Positions 22,088 through 32,396 of a stretch of 64,000 nucleotides of DNA are shown piece after piece. The stretch spans positions 119,286 through 183,285 of the forward strand of contig JARBJD010000138.1 in the NCBI GenBank assembly GCA_033064195.1, read 5' to 3'. The position numbers and the translations under genes were made by a program. The notes under the pieces were generated by a model. That model did not search any database. It was given only the letters and a program-made list of their open reading frames with translations, and was not told where the DNA came from. The stretch is from Blattamonas nauphoetae (taxonomy: Eukaryota > Preaxostyla > Oxymonadida). Each line of letters opens with the position of its first letter. Positions within the stretch are counted from its first letter, which is position 1.

Positions 22088-23524
22088 ATGGTTGCGATCA
22101 TGCCGAAGGCAACGTTCACCCGTCACGAACTCATACTCCTCTCTCTTCGAGCAGAGTATCGCCACATACATCACGAAGGAGAGCGATGGGCAAGAATAGC
22201 ATTTGACTTCCAAATCAAACACAAATGCATCATTGAATCAGGTCTGGTTGGAAATCGAAAATTTTACGCAGCTTTTGGACAACTGAGAAAAGGATACCAC
22301 TGTGGACGCGTTGGGAATCCAGGACGGCTGAACCCATCGGAAATCGACCAACTCACAGCTGATATTGTTGAAAAACTCGAAAACAATGAAGTTCTCATGG
22401 TCCACGATGTGAACGCTATGGTTTGGAGCTGTTTCATTTTTAACTTCAAATAGGCAAACAATATACTTGAGAGATCAGAACGATCGAGACCAGAAAAAAA
22501 ACCAGTATCTCCTGATTGGGCTAGATGGTTTTTAAGTCGATCAACGATCCTCCACCTAACTCGTCCCCTCGCACTACCCGTCGCGAGAGCAAGACACACC
22601 AATCAACAAATCCTCCGGCCATTCCTGCAACGCTGGAGTGACCTCAACACTTTTCGTCAATACCACCCATCGATGGTATTTAATTTGGACGAAACATACT
22701 TCTCCTTGAAGCGGTCTCGCATACCTAATATTGTAGCACTACGGGAGACTGTCCACCCAATCATCCCAGAGGCGTTAGAGATGAGTGGTCTGACATTCAT
22801 CCTTCTTGTGAACGCAAATGGAGGATCTTGCCTAACCGTTGGGCTGATCAAAAGTGTCAACCTGGCTCCCGAATGGCTGGAATTTAACACAGATCGACTG
22901 ATCTATATGGCGACAGGAGGGGAGAGACTATCAAGGGAACTTTTCGAAACGATTTTCCGAGACATCATCGTTCCAGAGATCGTTTCACGGAGGGAGATTC
23001 ATCACCTCGGTGCAGCCCCAGCAGTTCTCCAAATGGACTCGGCGTCCATTCACATATCGCGTGAACTCCAACAAATAGCATCCGCAAATTGGATCGACCT
23101 AGTATTTCCTCCTTCGCATACATCGAGTCGGATCCAGCCATTGGATCTTTTCGTAAACTGCAATTTTAAACAAGCCCTCCGTCGAACTCTCCCAACGCAA
23201 TTCCCTCCCACAATCGCTGAAAAAAGGAAACAAGTTGGCAGTTGTATCCGAGGTGCACTTCACGAGGCCCTACACCCCAACACAATCATCGCATCTTTTC
23301 GTGAATCATCAATCTATCCTCCGCAAGTCCAAGAGAAAATTACAGACCTTCCTGAAAACCCACCCGCGTGGGCTATCAATCCCAACGACAGAATTGACGA
23401 GACTCATCCCTACCGCCGTGGGCGGTTTTGTCTGTTCGGAAACAATCACCCTCCACCTTTCGAAATTAACGACATCTGCCAACTTCGAATGATACCCGAT
23501 GACGACAGCGACTCAGACAATTAA
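22088..23524 (+). CDS. Pogo/Tigger-like DDE transposase, two exons
   Basis: Cuts and inserts the surrounding element. The ATG at 22088 (MVAIMPKATF) is preferred because the open frame before it has no ATG. Exon 1 (22088-22420) holds an N-terminal DNA-binding region; exon 2 (22454-23524) holds the DDE core: MVFNLDETYFSL with the first Asp, AVLQMDSASIH with the second, and FPPSHTSSRIQPLD typical of Tigger/pogo proteins. The tail is acidic (DDDSDSD). The intron at 22421-22453 begins GTTTGG, ends AAATAG, has a TTAAC branch-site-like stretch, and is phase 0. The spliced product is 467 residues, normal for the family. Without splicing, translation would stop at 22451. Confidence 0.85.
22421..22453 (+). 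other. 33-nt intron in the pogo-like transposase
   Basis: GT-AG ends, phase 0, contains an in-frame TAG at its end, and flanking frames join without a stop (V-N-A-M then A-N-N-I-L). A 32-nt intron sits at the corresponding linker of the transposase at 51.4-53.0 kb. Confidence 0.75.
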
Positions 23525-23778
23525 CATTCTATCAATAATTTTGATCATTTCAGTTTATCAACTCTGTTTTTTTCGTTTTCTGAAAAAAACGTGGGTTCAA
23601 AAAACTCCCAGATACTTATTTACTCCCGGATTGTTAGGTGACTAATCTTCATTTCTGTTCTCATCGATTTCTTCATTCGGCTGTGATGGCTGTTCTGTGA
23701 CTGGATCCGGCTGAGTCGTGTCTGACTTCAGAATCAGACTCATCGACCTCTCTCCACTCAGCACAACCGAGTGTGATG

Positions 23779-24877
23779 TGTGCGGATCCACGTTGACTAC
23801 ACACTTTCGAATTTTTTGAAACAAATCAGAGAATAAAACCGAAAAAGAAGTAAGATTCCACGACGCATCTTAATTTCTCTTCTAACGAGCTCTATAGTGA
23901 TGAACGGTCGTAACTTTCTTCTGTCGTCATTAGCTTCGAACATGTGAGGTTTCTGTTTGGTTGAACTGGAAAATATCAGACAGTGAATGTTTTGATGCTG
24001 AAACTGGAGCTTGAAGGACAAAAAACCAAAACACGGTGATATCCGACAATGTGATCAGATCGCAGAAAATGACTTCCCAATGTCTCGTGTGTCATTCAAA
24101 AGAATCTTATTCGACTTTGTTCATGTTTTTAGTGATATGACGTCCCGAGTTTATTCTCGCAAAGGATATGGTCGACTTCAGAAGTTGGTTCGAAGTAAAC
24201 ACGGGAACTGAATGGTGACTGACTATTATCAAGTCTGAAAATGTTGATAAAAAGGGATCAAACACGATGAAGTTGGATTATTATGTCTGGTGTCGTCTAA
24301 TTGCGAATCGCCGTGAACTGTCGATTGGAGTCTGTTTCTTTTGTGATTGACTCAGAATGGCATCTGTTGGGAGACGATTCCGGAAAACAGATAAGATTTG
24401 TGCGATTGTTTGATTGACCATGTCCTTTGGATGAAATTGAACATAGAAATCGCCTGATTTTGACTGGATTTGTCTAAGGAGAATATTGTTCGGGAAAATG
24501 TTTGAAATGAGTTGTCAACACTGAGAATGTGGTGTTTGATCTCATCATCCCATCTATTGTTGGAGATCAGGAAAAAAACGGACTTCATTTTCTTCTGTAA
24601 TAAAATTCCACGAGAGAGCTGAATTTGTGAGATATTTTGATGAAGAGGTCACATAATCGGATATTTATAAGTGGAATTCGGTCTTTCTGCGATGGACAAG
24701 GTCTCATAAGATGACGCTGTCGATACGAATATTTTGAAATGGGCGAGCGAAATGTCAGGATCAAGGAATGAAATGGCAAAAGAAAGGGATGAGAAGTGAT
24801 CTCCTCTTCCATATAGTGGTCACGACTCAATCTGGTGCGTTTTTGCGGAAAGTGCGAAGTCATCGTGGATTCGCACA
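23779..24877. mobile_element. 1,099-bp non-autonomous transposon in receptor copy A
   Basis: The ends are imperfect inverted repeats of about 30 bp: TGTGCGGATCCACGTTGACT on the left and, complemented, TGTGCGAATCCACGATGACT on the right. Deleting it with one TG gives GATGTCAG exactly as in copy B at about 43257-43264, so the empty site is known. The duplication is TG (or ATG if the tip is shortened by one base). No transposase frame is visible inside. Confidence 0.85.
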
Positions 24878-25790
24878 TGTCAGTTCTGTCAGAATCGCTG
24901 AATATTGCGACATCCACATCGCATGCGACAGGTCTCGAGCAACCGACAACTGCGCCCAACGCTGATCCACTCCAATCTTCAAAACATGAAGACGACGATA
25001 CAGTGTTTCTGTCTTGTCAACAACTTCCACAACTCCATCCTTCTCTCCACAGCTCAGTCCACACACTCTGTTCTCAAACGCGATCTCTCGCTCTTCCTTC
25101 TCTCCCAATCTCTTCTGCGTCTCATTCTCTTCTTTTTCTGTCCAATTCCCGACATTCAGTGTGTTCCCATTCAGCCCTCGAACAGAAGAGACATGAGCTG
25201 TGATTGCGTTTGCATCTTCCTCAACTTCTTCATATTTCTCAACTTCCATCTCTTGTGGAGACATCAGAGGTTCTTTGCCTTCCTTCCGACCATTCTTCTT
25301 CCTTCTCCATAAGCACATAACGACGAACAGAATGAGGATGAGAAGAGCGACAGCCACGACGATGACCAGAGGAAGCCACCATTTCATGTTGTCTTTTATC
25401 GATTGCGAGAGTTTCTCGATTCTGCTCGGTTGGACGATGAATGTCGTGTCGGTTCTTCGATCTGCTCCGAAAACAAGTCGACCTCGCCATTCCAATTCAG
25501 GTTTCAGCGAGCTGAGTGACGACGAGGGGAGAGTGAGCTTGATTGAAGTTTCGGTGAACGAAGTGGTTGTGTTTTTGTTCAGTGAGAGTCGTTGAGGTGT
25601 TTCTTCTTGCCTGTCTTTCGTCACTTGAAACACTTCAAGAAACAAGCCACACGGAATCAGAGTTGATCCTTTCACATCGATTTCGAAGAGTGCCTTCTTC
25701 TTGTCGAACGACGAAGTCGACGTGTTTGAAAGAGTTGGGATGAAGAGAGGAGAGAGTGGCTTGGCATATTCACCAGTCATTGTGCATCCA

Positions 25791-25823
25791 TCAGCTGCCA
25801 TCCACAGATGCGGACGCTCAGCA
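25791..25823. repeat. 33-bp direct repeat, left copy
   Basis: Host beta-helix sequence (begins TCAGCTGCC, ends CGGACGCTCAGCA) present once in copy B but twice here, at 25791-25823 and 26212-26244 with one mismatch. Confidence 0.85.
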
Positions 25824-26211
25824 AAATTTTCAAATATGTCTGGTTTTTAATATTAAACACACTTTTGATAAAATTTTGTGATTTTGAGGGCGAAAAAAAG
25901 CTGCCCTTTTTGGCCGGATCCAGCCCATTATTTGTTTCAACACTTCACAAAGATCCTTTTTTCTATGGTACTTTTGAGAATTCACCAATAGTCTTCACAG
26001 CCCCCCCTGCTCTTGAGCGGGGGGCTGTGAAGACTATCCGACATTATGAAAAAGTGTCTGGAAAAAGGATCGGGTGAAGTGTAGATAAATCCATAACTCC
26101 AAAACCCGGTCTCAAATCGAGCAATAATTGTAAAAACATCGTGAAGTGATATTAAACAAAGCTCCTGTTAAAATATTGGAGGGGGGTACGGGGTTGGATT
26201 ATGCCCATCCC
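25824..26211. mobile_element. 388-bp hairpin-bearing insertion in receptor copy A
   Basis: Absent from copy B. Its centre (25988-26037) is a 50-bp almost perfect hairpin: ATAGTCTTCACAGCCCCCC, then TGCTCTTGAGC, then the complement of the first arm. Further out the two halves show weaker inverted similarity (CACTTCAC and GATCC followed by a T-run), so the whole insert resembles an old foldback. The 33-bp flanking duplication is much longer than usual transposon target duplications and may reflect staggered repair. Confidence 0.7.
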
Positions 26212-26244
26212 TCAGCTGTCATCCACAGATGCGGACGCTCAGCA
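26212..26244. repeat. 33-bp direct repeat, right copy
   Basis: Second copy of the host segment at 25791-25823; one C-to-T difference lies at position 8. Confidence 0.85.
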
Positions 26245-27084
26245 CTGAACCCATCTCCCCCCGTCAGACTCCCTACATCGATCGATGCATTGTCAGAGCA
26301 GATCAGATTTCGGTGAAAAGAGGAGAAGGATGGGAGATTGGGGGAGTTGTCCGAAAATAGAGTTGAAACAAACGAGACATTTCCGCCTTTCATGTTGATC
26401 ACACCCTGCGTGAGATGGATCAGTTTTGTGTCGGACACATTCAGTGAACAGTCAGTCAGTTGGAGGATTCCACTTGTCCATGAACAGACATCTTCAGTTT
26501 CTTTCTCGTTTCGGGTTGGAGACGATTTTGGTCCAGGAATGATTCCTTCTCGCAGGATGATCGTCGCTTGCGTCGCTGAGATGAAGACGAACGATGGATC
26601 TGACGACTCAATCCACACATCCATATTCCGAAGCTCGAGGAATCCAGTCGCTTCCACGACAATCACTCCAGACATCGCATCCAGAGAGAACGACGAAGGA
26701 ACGATCAGTGATGGTTCAGAACTCGTCCCATTTCGAATCACAACATGCATCCCTCCAGCAATCCGAATCCCATCATTCATCCTCACTGAGTCCACAATCT
26801 CAATCGTCGGTCGAACAATCACAAGTCCGGACACAATCTTCCACACTTCAGATATCGATGAACACGCTCGCGAAAAATCTCCACAAAACGGACTTTCTTC
26901 CAAAGACGATGAATCAGCGAAGATGTTGAACGAGGATGGTCGCTTTCCTGTCTTCCCTGAAACAGACTCCAAAAGCAGGATGTCTCCATCTTCCACATTC
27001 AATGGCACAATTGATGTCACTGTGTATTCTGTGTCGAACTGCTATCCTCCTTCCCATCCAATCTGAGTCTCTTTTGACTTCCCA

Positions 27085-27117
27085 CTCGTCGATGATTAGA
27101 AATATATGATCACCCAC
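27085..27117 (-). other. Candidate 33-nt intron, receptor copy A
   Basis: Same sequence as 45046-45078. On the minus strand it starts GTGGGTGATC and ends CATCGACGAG with CTAAT before the end. It contains the only in-frame stop (TAA) of this exon region, and its removal keeps the frame. Confidence 0.55.
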
Positions 27118-28264
27118 AGCGACGAGTTTAGCGTCACGTTGTATTCTGTCGAGGCCACCAAATCACTACCTGACACTTCCACAACACAGCTCGTGTTCAA
27201 AGGGTCCGTGAATGAGAACTTGATCTCTTGGAGAGAGGGAGAATTGGGAACAGAAATCAAGATTCCACCATGCACGACAAATTGAGTTGACTCACCAACT
27301 CGTTGGAGAGTGTACTTCTTTCCAAAAGCGAGTGTGGATGTATTCTCAACATTCCCAACTTGAAACTCAACTGAACAGTGAGCATCATTCTCGACTGTGA
27401 CTGGAGATAGAGGAAGCCATGTGTGATAGTCGTTGCAGAGTGAAACGGAAACTTGAGTCGACGTCAACATATGACCATTCAAAACAAGCGTCAACAAGGT
27501 TCGAGAATTATCGAGAAGTCGACTGACACAACAGTTAATGCGAGGTGGTTCATCGGGTGTGATGAATGTTGTGGTTGTTGCTTCGAAGTGGATCTCAGTC
27601 GATCCTTTTTGAATCCTTTTCACAGAATATCGAGTTCCAAACTCCAACTGCCCTTTCCGTTTCGTTTCGTCTTCTTCGCGAGGATAAAGAATCACTGAAA
27701 TCGGTTCAATCTCTCCATTCATGTTCGTTGTCAACACAAGTGTCTTTTCGTGCCCTGTTTCTCCTTCGACAACTATCGACTCGAGAATCATTTCGTAGGG
27801 CGTGCTCGCTGAAAGAGCGTGCGTTTCAAATGATAGTTCCATTCGAGTCTTTTCTGTATCCGTGAATTCGCTCGCTGTCATTTTCGTCAATCGACTGGGC
27901 TCACCAGGAACTGAGAAGCCAACTTTCTTGTTCACCACTCCTTCCACTCCTCCCACAACAATCCCAACCACCAGATATCTTGACCCAAACAACAGCAGAG
28001 GTGACAACTCTCCGAAGATCTCCTCAGTGTGCGAGAATCTTCCCGATTCACTTCCCGAAGACGGTGTGAGTGTCCCAACTAACTCATTCACTCCTCCAGA
28101 CAAGAATCCCTCTGACGACTCTTTCTGCACTTTCAGTGTGTATTCCTTTCCACTCGACAGACCCACTCCCCAAAACTCCACAACTCCCGCTTTCTCCTTC
28201 GACCCTCCCAGTGAGCAGTCTGCGCCTTCAATCCGGATCGGCTCTGTCGGTGTGGTGAACTTGA

Positions 28265-28934
28265 GGCATGGATGTACTCTGTAGGTTATAGGGAGACTGT
28301 AGGTTGTAGGGACCCTGTAGGTTGCGAAATGGGATTCTGTAGGTTGCGAAAGGGAGCCTGTAGGTTGTTTTGGTACTCTGTAGGTTGTGACTCAACACTG
28401 CATTCTCGACTCATTCCGCTCCATAAGCCATGCCAGAGACCACAACGGGCTTCATTCATCCTTCATCGTCCATCTTTTCACTATTCTCAGAATTGCACTC
28501 TTTTCTGCAATTATTCCTTTCATATTCGGTTTCTTTTTACATATCACTGTCCATGTTGAACTCTATTTTCTGTTTCAATCTTTGATTGTTGTGATCCTTG
28601 ATCAAGACCACAACAACAATGTCAGAGAAAGTCGAATTCAATGGACACTATTGTCATTCATTCCATTTCATTTCGCATATATTCACTATTTACCTTCGTT
28701 TCTTCGACGTCTTCAACCAATAAACACTGCAGATCGCGAAATGTCCATTGAAACAAAAGTGTTCGAGAAAATCCACAAGTTCCTCCGAACCTTTTTTCAA
28801 ATAAAATCGTGAAATGATGTAACTCTATATGAAGTTAAAGATTTTCCACATTCCCCCCTCGAATAGTACCTCTCTCTCACACAGTCGCTCCACAACCTAC
28901 AGTCTCCCTATAACCTACAGGGTACATACATGCC
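28265..28934. mobile_element. 670-bp transposon with 8-bp target duplications
   Basis: GAACTTGA is duplicated at 28257-28264 and 28935-28942. Element ends are inverted for about 45 bp (GGCATG, one variable base, ATGTAC, then YCTGTAGGTTATAGGGAG). Eight-base duplications suggest a hAT-like family. Just inside the left end the unit CTGTAGGTT is repeated six times with variable spacers (28280-28390). Removing the element restores host reading N-I-K-F then T-T-P-T-E-P. No long ORF inside. Confidence 0.85.
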
Positions 28935-29185
28935 GAACTTGATATTTCGAGACAGTTCAACTTCGGTGTCCTCGCTCGGTGTCTGTCTCACAACCCTCGT
29001 CACTTCATATTCTGTGTCCCAATCCAATCTACCCACTGTTGTCGATGGATAAATGAGGGCTGTCTCCTGCAAGGTCCATGAGTTCACCCAAGTTAAAGAG
29101 ATCTCGGTCTCGTTTCCATCCTGCCTTTTCTTGAATTTCATCACAACAGCAACTGGAGTCTTCGGTCTCTGATCGTTTAACATCA

Positions 29186-29252
29186 TGAACGATTCGTCGT
29201 CTTTGGAGGGAAGTCCGTTTTGTGGAGATTGTTCGCGAGCGTGCTCTCTCCA
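29186..29252 (+). pseudogene. Inverted fragment of a beta-helix receptor gene
   Basis: The plus strand reads NDSSSLEGSPFCGDCSRACS, closely matching DSSSLEESPFCGDFSRACSS of the receptor genes, which otherwise lie on the minus strand here. It marks a rearrangement joint between receptor copy A and the Tudor-SN relic. Confidence 0.65.
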
Positions 29253-29254
29253 AC

Positions 29255-29686
29255 ACCTTCTTCTCGTTCAGGTCGCGCTCCTCCTTCCTGCGAGCCATGT
29301 CATCAGCATAGCGAGCTCGCCTCTCCTCGTCAGCCACTCTCCTCTCCTCCTCGCTCATCGCTGCCCACGGGATGTTCTTTCTGTGTCCCTCTTGAGGGGC
29401 GTCGTTCCTCATCGCGTTGGATGTCTACGTGTCGAACTCGAACATGCGGTGATGGGCCTTGACTGCCAATTCCTCGGCCTCCAGAATTTGAGGATAGAAC
29501 GCCGATCGCCTCGTTCCCACACAGCACGCAGCAGAAGTCTCGCTCGGAGTCGTTCTTCGATCCGGTAGCGGCGTTGGGTGGAGGGAGTCGCTTGTATTCC
29601 ACATCGCAGTGCACAATCTTCCCGATGCACTTCTGTCGAAGGAAGTCCCTTGCTTCCCAGGCGTATGGAGGGGGTGTCCAATCCAA
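29255..29686 (-). pseudogene. SND1: Tudor-SN (SND1) fragment
   Basis: SND1/Tudor-SN is an RNA-binding nuclease-like protein with staphylococcal-nuclease folds. The minus strand gives PYAWEARDFLRQKCIGKIV, fitting the SN-domain motif with EAREFLRKKLIGK, then a Ser-Glu-Arg segment and, in another frame, YPQILEAEELAVKAHHRMF, the matching end of that domain. A charged run follows (EEERRVADEERRARYADDMA). Reading changes frame at least twice and only about one domain is present, so it is a relic. It is not in frame with receptor copy A, which ends just beside it. Confidence 0.6.
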
Positions 29687-29690
29687 TTAA

Positions 29691-30025
29691 CATCTCAAAT
29701 GCAACTGAACACATATTAAAGAAAAAACCTCATTTTCCTTCTTTTGAGTCGGAGAGATGTGTAGTTCTCAATGAAATGATGCAAACAACTATGGTGCGTG
29801 GAGGAAAATAAAAACTCATAGAATTCATACTGAATTTTCTTGTGAAAGGAGAGCTTCTTTTTTCATTGAAGTAGTGAGAGATCATGACCTGTCTCACTTT
29901 TAATTCTTGTTTTTGTGTCAAAACAAACAATTCGATCTGATTCATTGAAATCTCACAATAAATCATTGAAAAATTCCTCCAAGCTTCTTGTCACGGAGGT
30001 TGTCACGTTGCTGATTTCTGATTGA
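29691..30025. other. No gene seen
   Basis: AT-rich spacer upstream of the three-exon gene; no inverted repeats matching the other side of that gene were found by eye. Confidence 0.4.
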
Positions 30026-32105
30026 GTGAAAGTGGATTTTCTTCCGATGAGGGACAAATTTTGGACAGAGAGTTCTCCCATGATGCTTAATTCCGATTCA
30101 ACCAGCCTTGGAGGTCTACTGAGGGAGGATCGTCGAAAAATCACGAACCGAGCTTGGGAGGCCATTAGTACCATTTGGCCTTCAGATCCTGGTGACCTCG
30201 TTCGCCACCTCGTCTGTAAGAGTCAGAAATGTCCTTCTGTGAAAGCTTCGATAGAGAAGGACCAAAAAAGTGTGATATTGATTGTGACTTTGTGCATTTT
30301 TTCATAATGTGATTCAGATATGGTGTTAAGCCTGATGAAGGATCTATTCGACATTCGCAACAAGACGAGGATAGATGTGTTGGATTTGGAGTCAGTGCTC
30401 GCATCACACTTCACTTTTGGAGAACTCTCCATCGCAGGATATAATAAATCAAGGAGTCAGTACCGTTCGGCGCAGATCCACAAGTTAGCTGGTCGCCACA
30501 AGAGAAATAAACTGACCCGGCCTCCGTCCTCTCATACTTCTCTGAACAAAGACGATCCAATATTCAAAGAATTCATACAAAATCACTCAAACGAATCATC
30601 CCAGGGACAACGACTGAGAACTCAATATCCTACAAAATGGATGAGAGAAAGAAAGATTACTCAGCCTAAACGCGATAGTTGGGGAAAACTCGAAGAAGAA
30701 ACTGGCATACAGATGGGGTATAGCACCTTTTGCCGGATGACGACAGATCTGACACAAGCGACAACAAGAACGGATGTCTGCCCAGAATGCCTGAGGCTAC
30801 AAGAAGCTCAACATGAGCTGCGGCATCTACCTGAGCAATCTGAAGAAAATAGGGAGGAACTAGAAAATGAAATCGGAGCACTACAGGATCACCTCTTTGG
30901 GGCAGAGGAACAAAGAAGAGCTATTAAAGACGTGAAGATGAATCTAAAAGCCAACCAATTTCTTATAATAGCTGATTTTAAAGAAAATTGGAAAGTACCA
31001 ATAGCAAAGGAAGAATCCCAGAAGGAGTTCTTCCACAAGCAGCAGCTGTCGGATCTAGCTTTCGTTGTACACTTCAAAAATGAGCAAGGAGACGAGGACA
31101 AACAAGTGTTTCATTATATCTCCGAGGTGTTAAACCATAATGCATCTTTCGTGGTCGAAGCGATGGAGTTGATGCTTGCAGATTCACTTTTTGATCATGC
31201 CCAAGTTCTCATTTTTTCGTCCGATTGTGGACCGCATTTTAGGAACAAGCAGTTCCAATGCTACTTTTTATCCGATGTCACTCTACTCAACCCCTCAATA
31301 TCAACCTCAATATGCTATTTCTATGAGCATCATGGAAAGAACATCTGCGACGCAGAGTTCGGGATTATGACGAAAGAACTATACAGAAACCCACCTCCTC
31401 GACCTATTGAAACTTGCTCAGGCTTTGTTGAATACTTCACTCAGATCTCTCAATCTAAAGACGGACGAAAGGTAAAGTTTGTTGATTTTCATCCATCGTT
31501 TGCTTCGGAATCTCCTGAAATACAATACGATGGTGTTACCAAATTCCTATGTTTCACGATCGTGAACTACAGACTTTTTGCAAGTGTTTCGGCATCAATT
31601 CCAGCAAATAATTGGCTTCAGCTCCCATTCAAATATGTGAGAGTTCACTACGACTTTGAGATCAAGACTTGGCATCAAGAATCAGTTTCCTTTCGTCAGA
31701 GGACTTCTCCGGAAAAACAAGCTAAATTCCGATCAAGGAAAAGCATGATCATCAGAGGATCCTGCCTGACCGAGAACCAAGATGTATTTGGGTGCGAAGT
31801 GTCTCTTTTTCATTTGTTCACTTTCATTTGAATAGGGCGAATCTCATTCAATGCGATCCACTCCTTCCATAGTAGAGAGGTCGATTGAGAGCGATCAACC
31901 ACCACTGTCTCAGCGTCGGACACGTCGAGTGGTGAATTCACAAAAAAAGGATGATAGTGACTACGTTCTTGGTTTGGAGATAGAATCTGAAGACAGAGAT
32001 GCTGAGGAAAAGGGAGTGGAGACGAACCAAAAAACAATCCGGAAGAAAAGGGTGACTCTTGAAACATTTGAATACATTTCTCTAGTAACTGGTGGAGACC
32101 TGTAA
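30026..32105 (+). CDS. Transposase-derived-looking protein, three exons
   Basis: Exons 30026-30269, 30318-31798 and 31836-32105 give about 664 residues; both introns (48 and 37 nt) have GT-AG ends and join frames exactly (Q-K then N-M-V-L-S; C-E then G-E-S-H-S). Visible parts: a basic N-terminal segment, a CPECLRLQEAQH putative metal-binding motif followed by a short coiled coil, then LIIADFKENW, a His in VVHFKNEQG, IFSSDCGPHFRNKQF and YEHHGKNICDAEFG. This Asp ... Asp ... H-G-K ... Asp order resembles uncharacterised eukaryotic DDE-like transposase genes, but I cannot name the family. The C-terminal exon is acidic then basic (KTIRKKRVTLE). No terminal repeats are seen around it, so it may be a domesticated gene or an element whose ends have decayed. 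Confidence 0.6.
30270..30317 (+). other. 48-nt intron
   Basis: Starts GTGTGATATT and ends GTGATTCAG with ATAAT upstream of the acceptor. It carries the stop that ends exon 1's frame; splicing is phase 1 and joins two protein-like frames. Confidence 0.65.
31799..31835 (+). other. 37-nt intron
   Basis: Starts GTGTCTCTTT, pyrimidine-rich, ends TTTGAATAG. Phase 0. The unspliced frame would stop after 14 more codons. Confidence 0.65.
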
Positions 32106-32396
32106 TACATTTCCCTCTTTCATTTAGACACCATTTTTTTCAGAAATTGGTGAATTGTGACGCATGGATTATTTCAATGAGAACTACACAGATCGAAGAG
32201 ATCACAAATCTGCTTCTTATGCAACAGTGGCTTCTCTAATACGCTTCTGTCACTGATTCTGTTTGCTAGGTTGCTGAATGATCATGGAACAACGATTTCA
32301 TGAACAGTGAGAAAACGTGTCGATTGACCCGTTCGTGGGAACTATGGGTCTTGATCGCGAGGCAAAATTCTACATTCTGCGAGATTAGTTGATATC
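32106..32396. other. Spacer before the giant ORF
   Basis: Holds the 3' end region of the three-exon gene and the presumed promoter of the following gene; nothing specific recognised. Confidence 0.4.

Larger units (their letters stand above)
22007..23642 (+). mobile_element. Complete pogo/Tigger-like DNA transposon
   Basis: 1,636 bp. Both ends read GTCACCTAACAATCCGGGAG inwards and stay identical for about 27 bp. TA is duplicated on each side (22005-22006 and 23643-23644), as in the Tc1/mariner/pogo superfamily. It encodes one open transposase when a 33-nt intron is removed and lies opposite to the receptor gene. Matching ends and an open frame suggest recent movement, and it may still be able to move. 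The homologous place in copy B (about 43125) is empty. Confidence 0.9.
20912..28247. repeat. Segmental duplication, copy A
   Basis: Collinear with 41094-46206 in the same orientation, from AGTCGAGTGAAAAA on the left to CCTTCAATCC and its next 15 bases on the right. Within matching parts the copies look roughly 90 percent or more identical. Copy A is longer only because it carries extra insertions at 22007-23642, 23779-24877 and 25824-26211. Confidence 0.85.
21514..29172 (-). pseudogene. Beta-helix receptor with pseudokinase tail, copy A, interrupted by four insertions
   Basis: Same architecture as copy B and as the gene at 3685-14038. Host pieces are 28935-29172 and 27118-28264 (beta-sandwich repeats with LDWDTEYEV and LEFGTRYSV motifs), 26245-27084 and 24878-25823 (beta-helix, then the span WWLPLVIVVAVALLILILFV and the juxtamembrane part), 23643-23778 and 21514-22006 (kinase C-lobe FRLGLVLWEIETGLVPFAEQ and NPFERPSVDSI). 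Each piece is open, and removing the insertions at 28265-28934 and 23779-24877 restores host sequence matching the expected reading. At the pogo site the flanks differ from copy B by a few bases and would not restore the frame. A 33-nt intron candidate at 27085-27117 is shared with copy B. Taken whole, the copy is inactive. Confidence 0.8.

Noticed and set aside
28280-28390. CRISPR-like array (CTGTAGGTT repeats)
   Set aside because: Units are only about 10 bp with irregular short spacers and lie inside a eukaryotic transposon.
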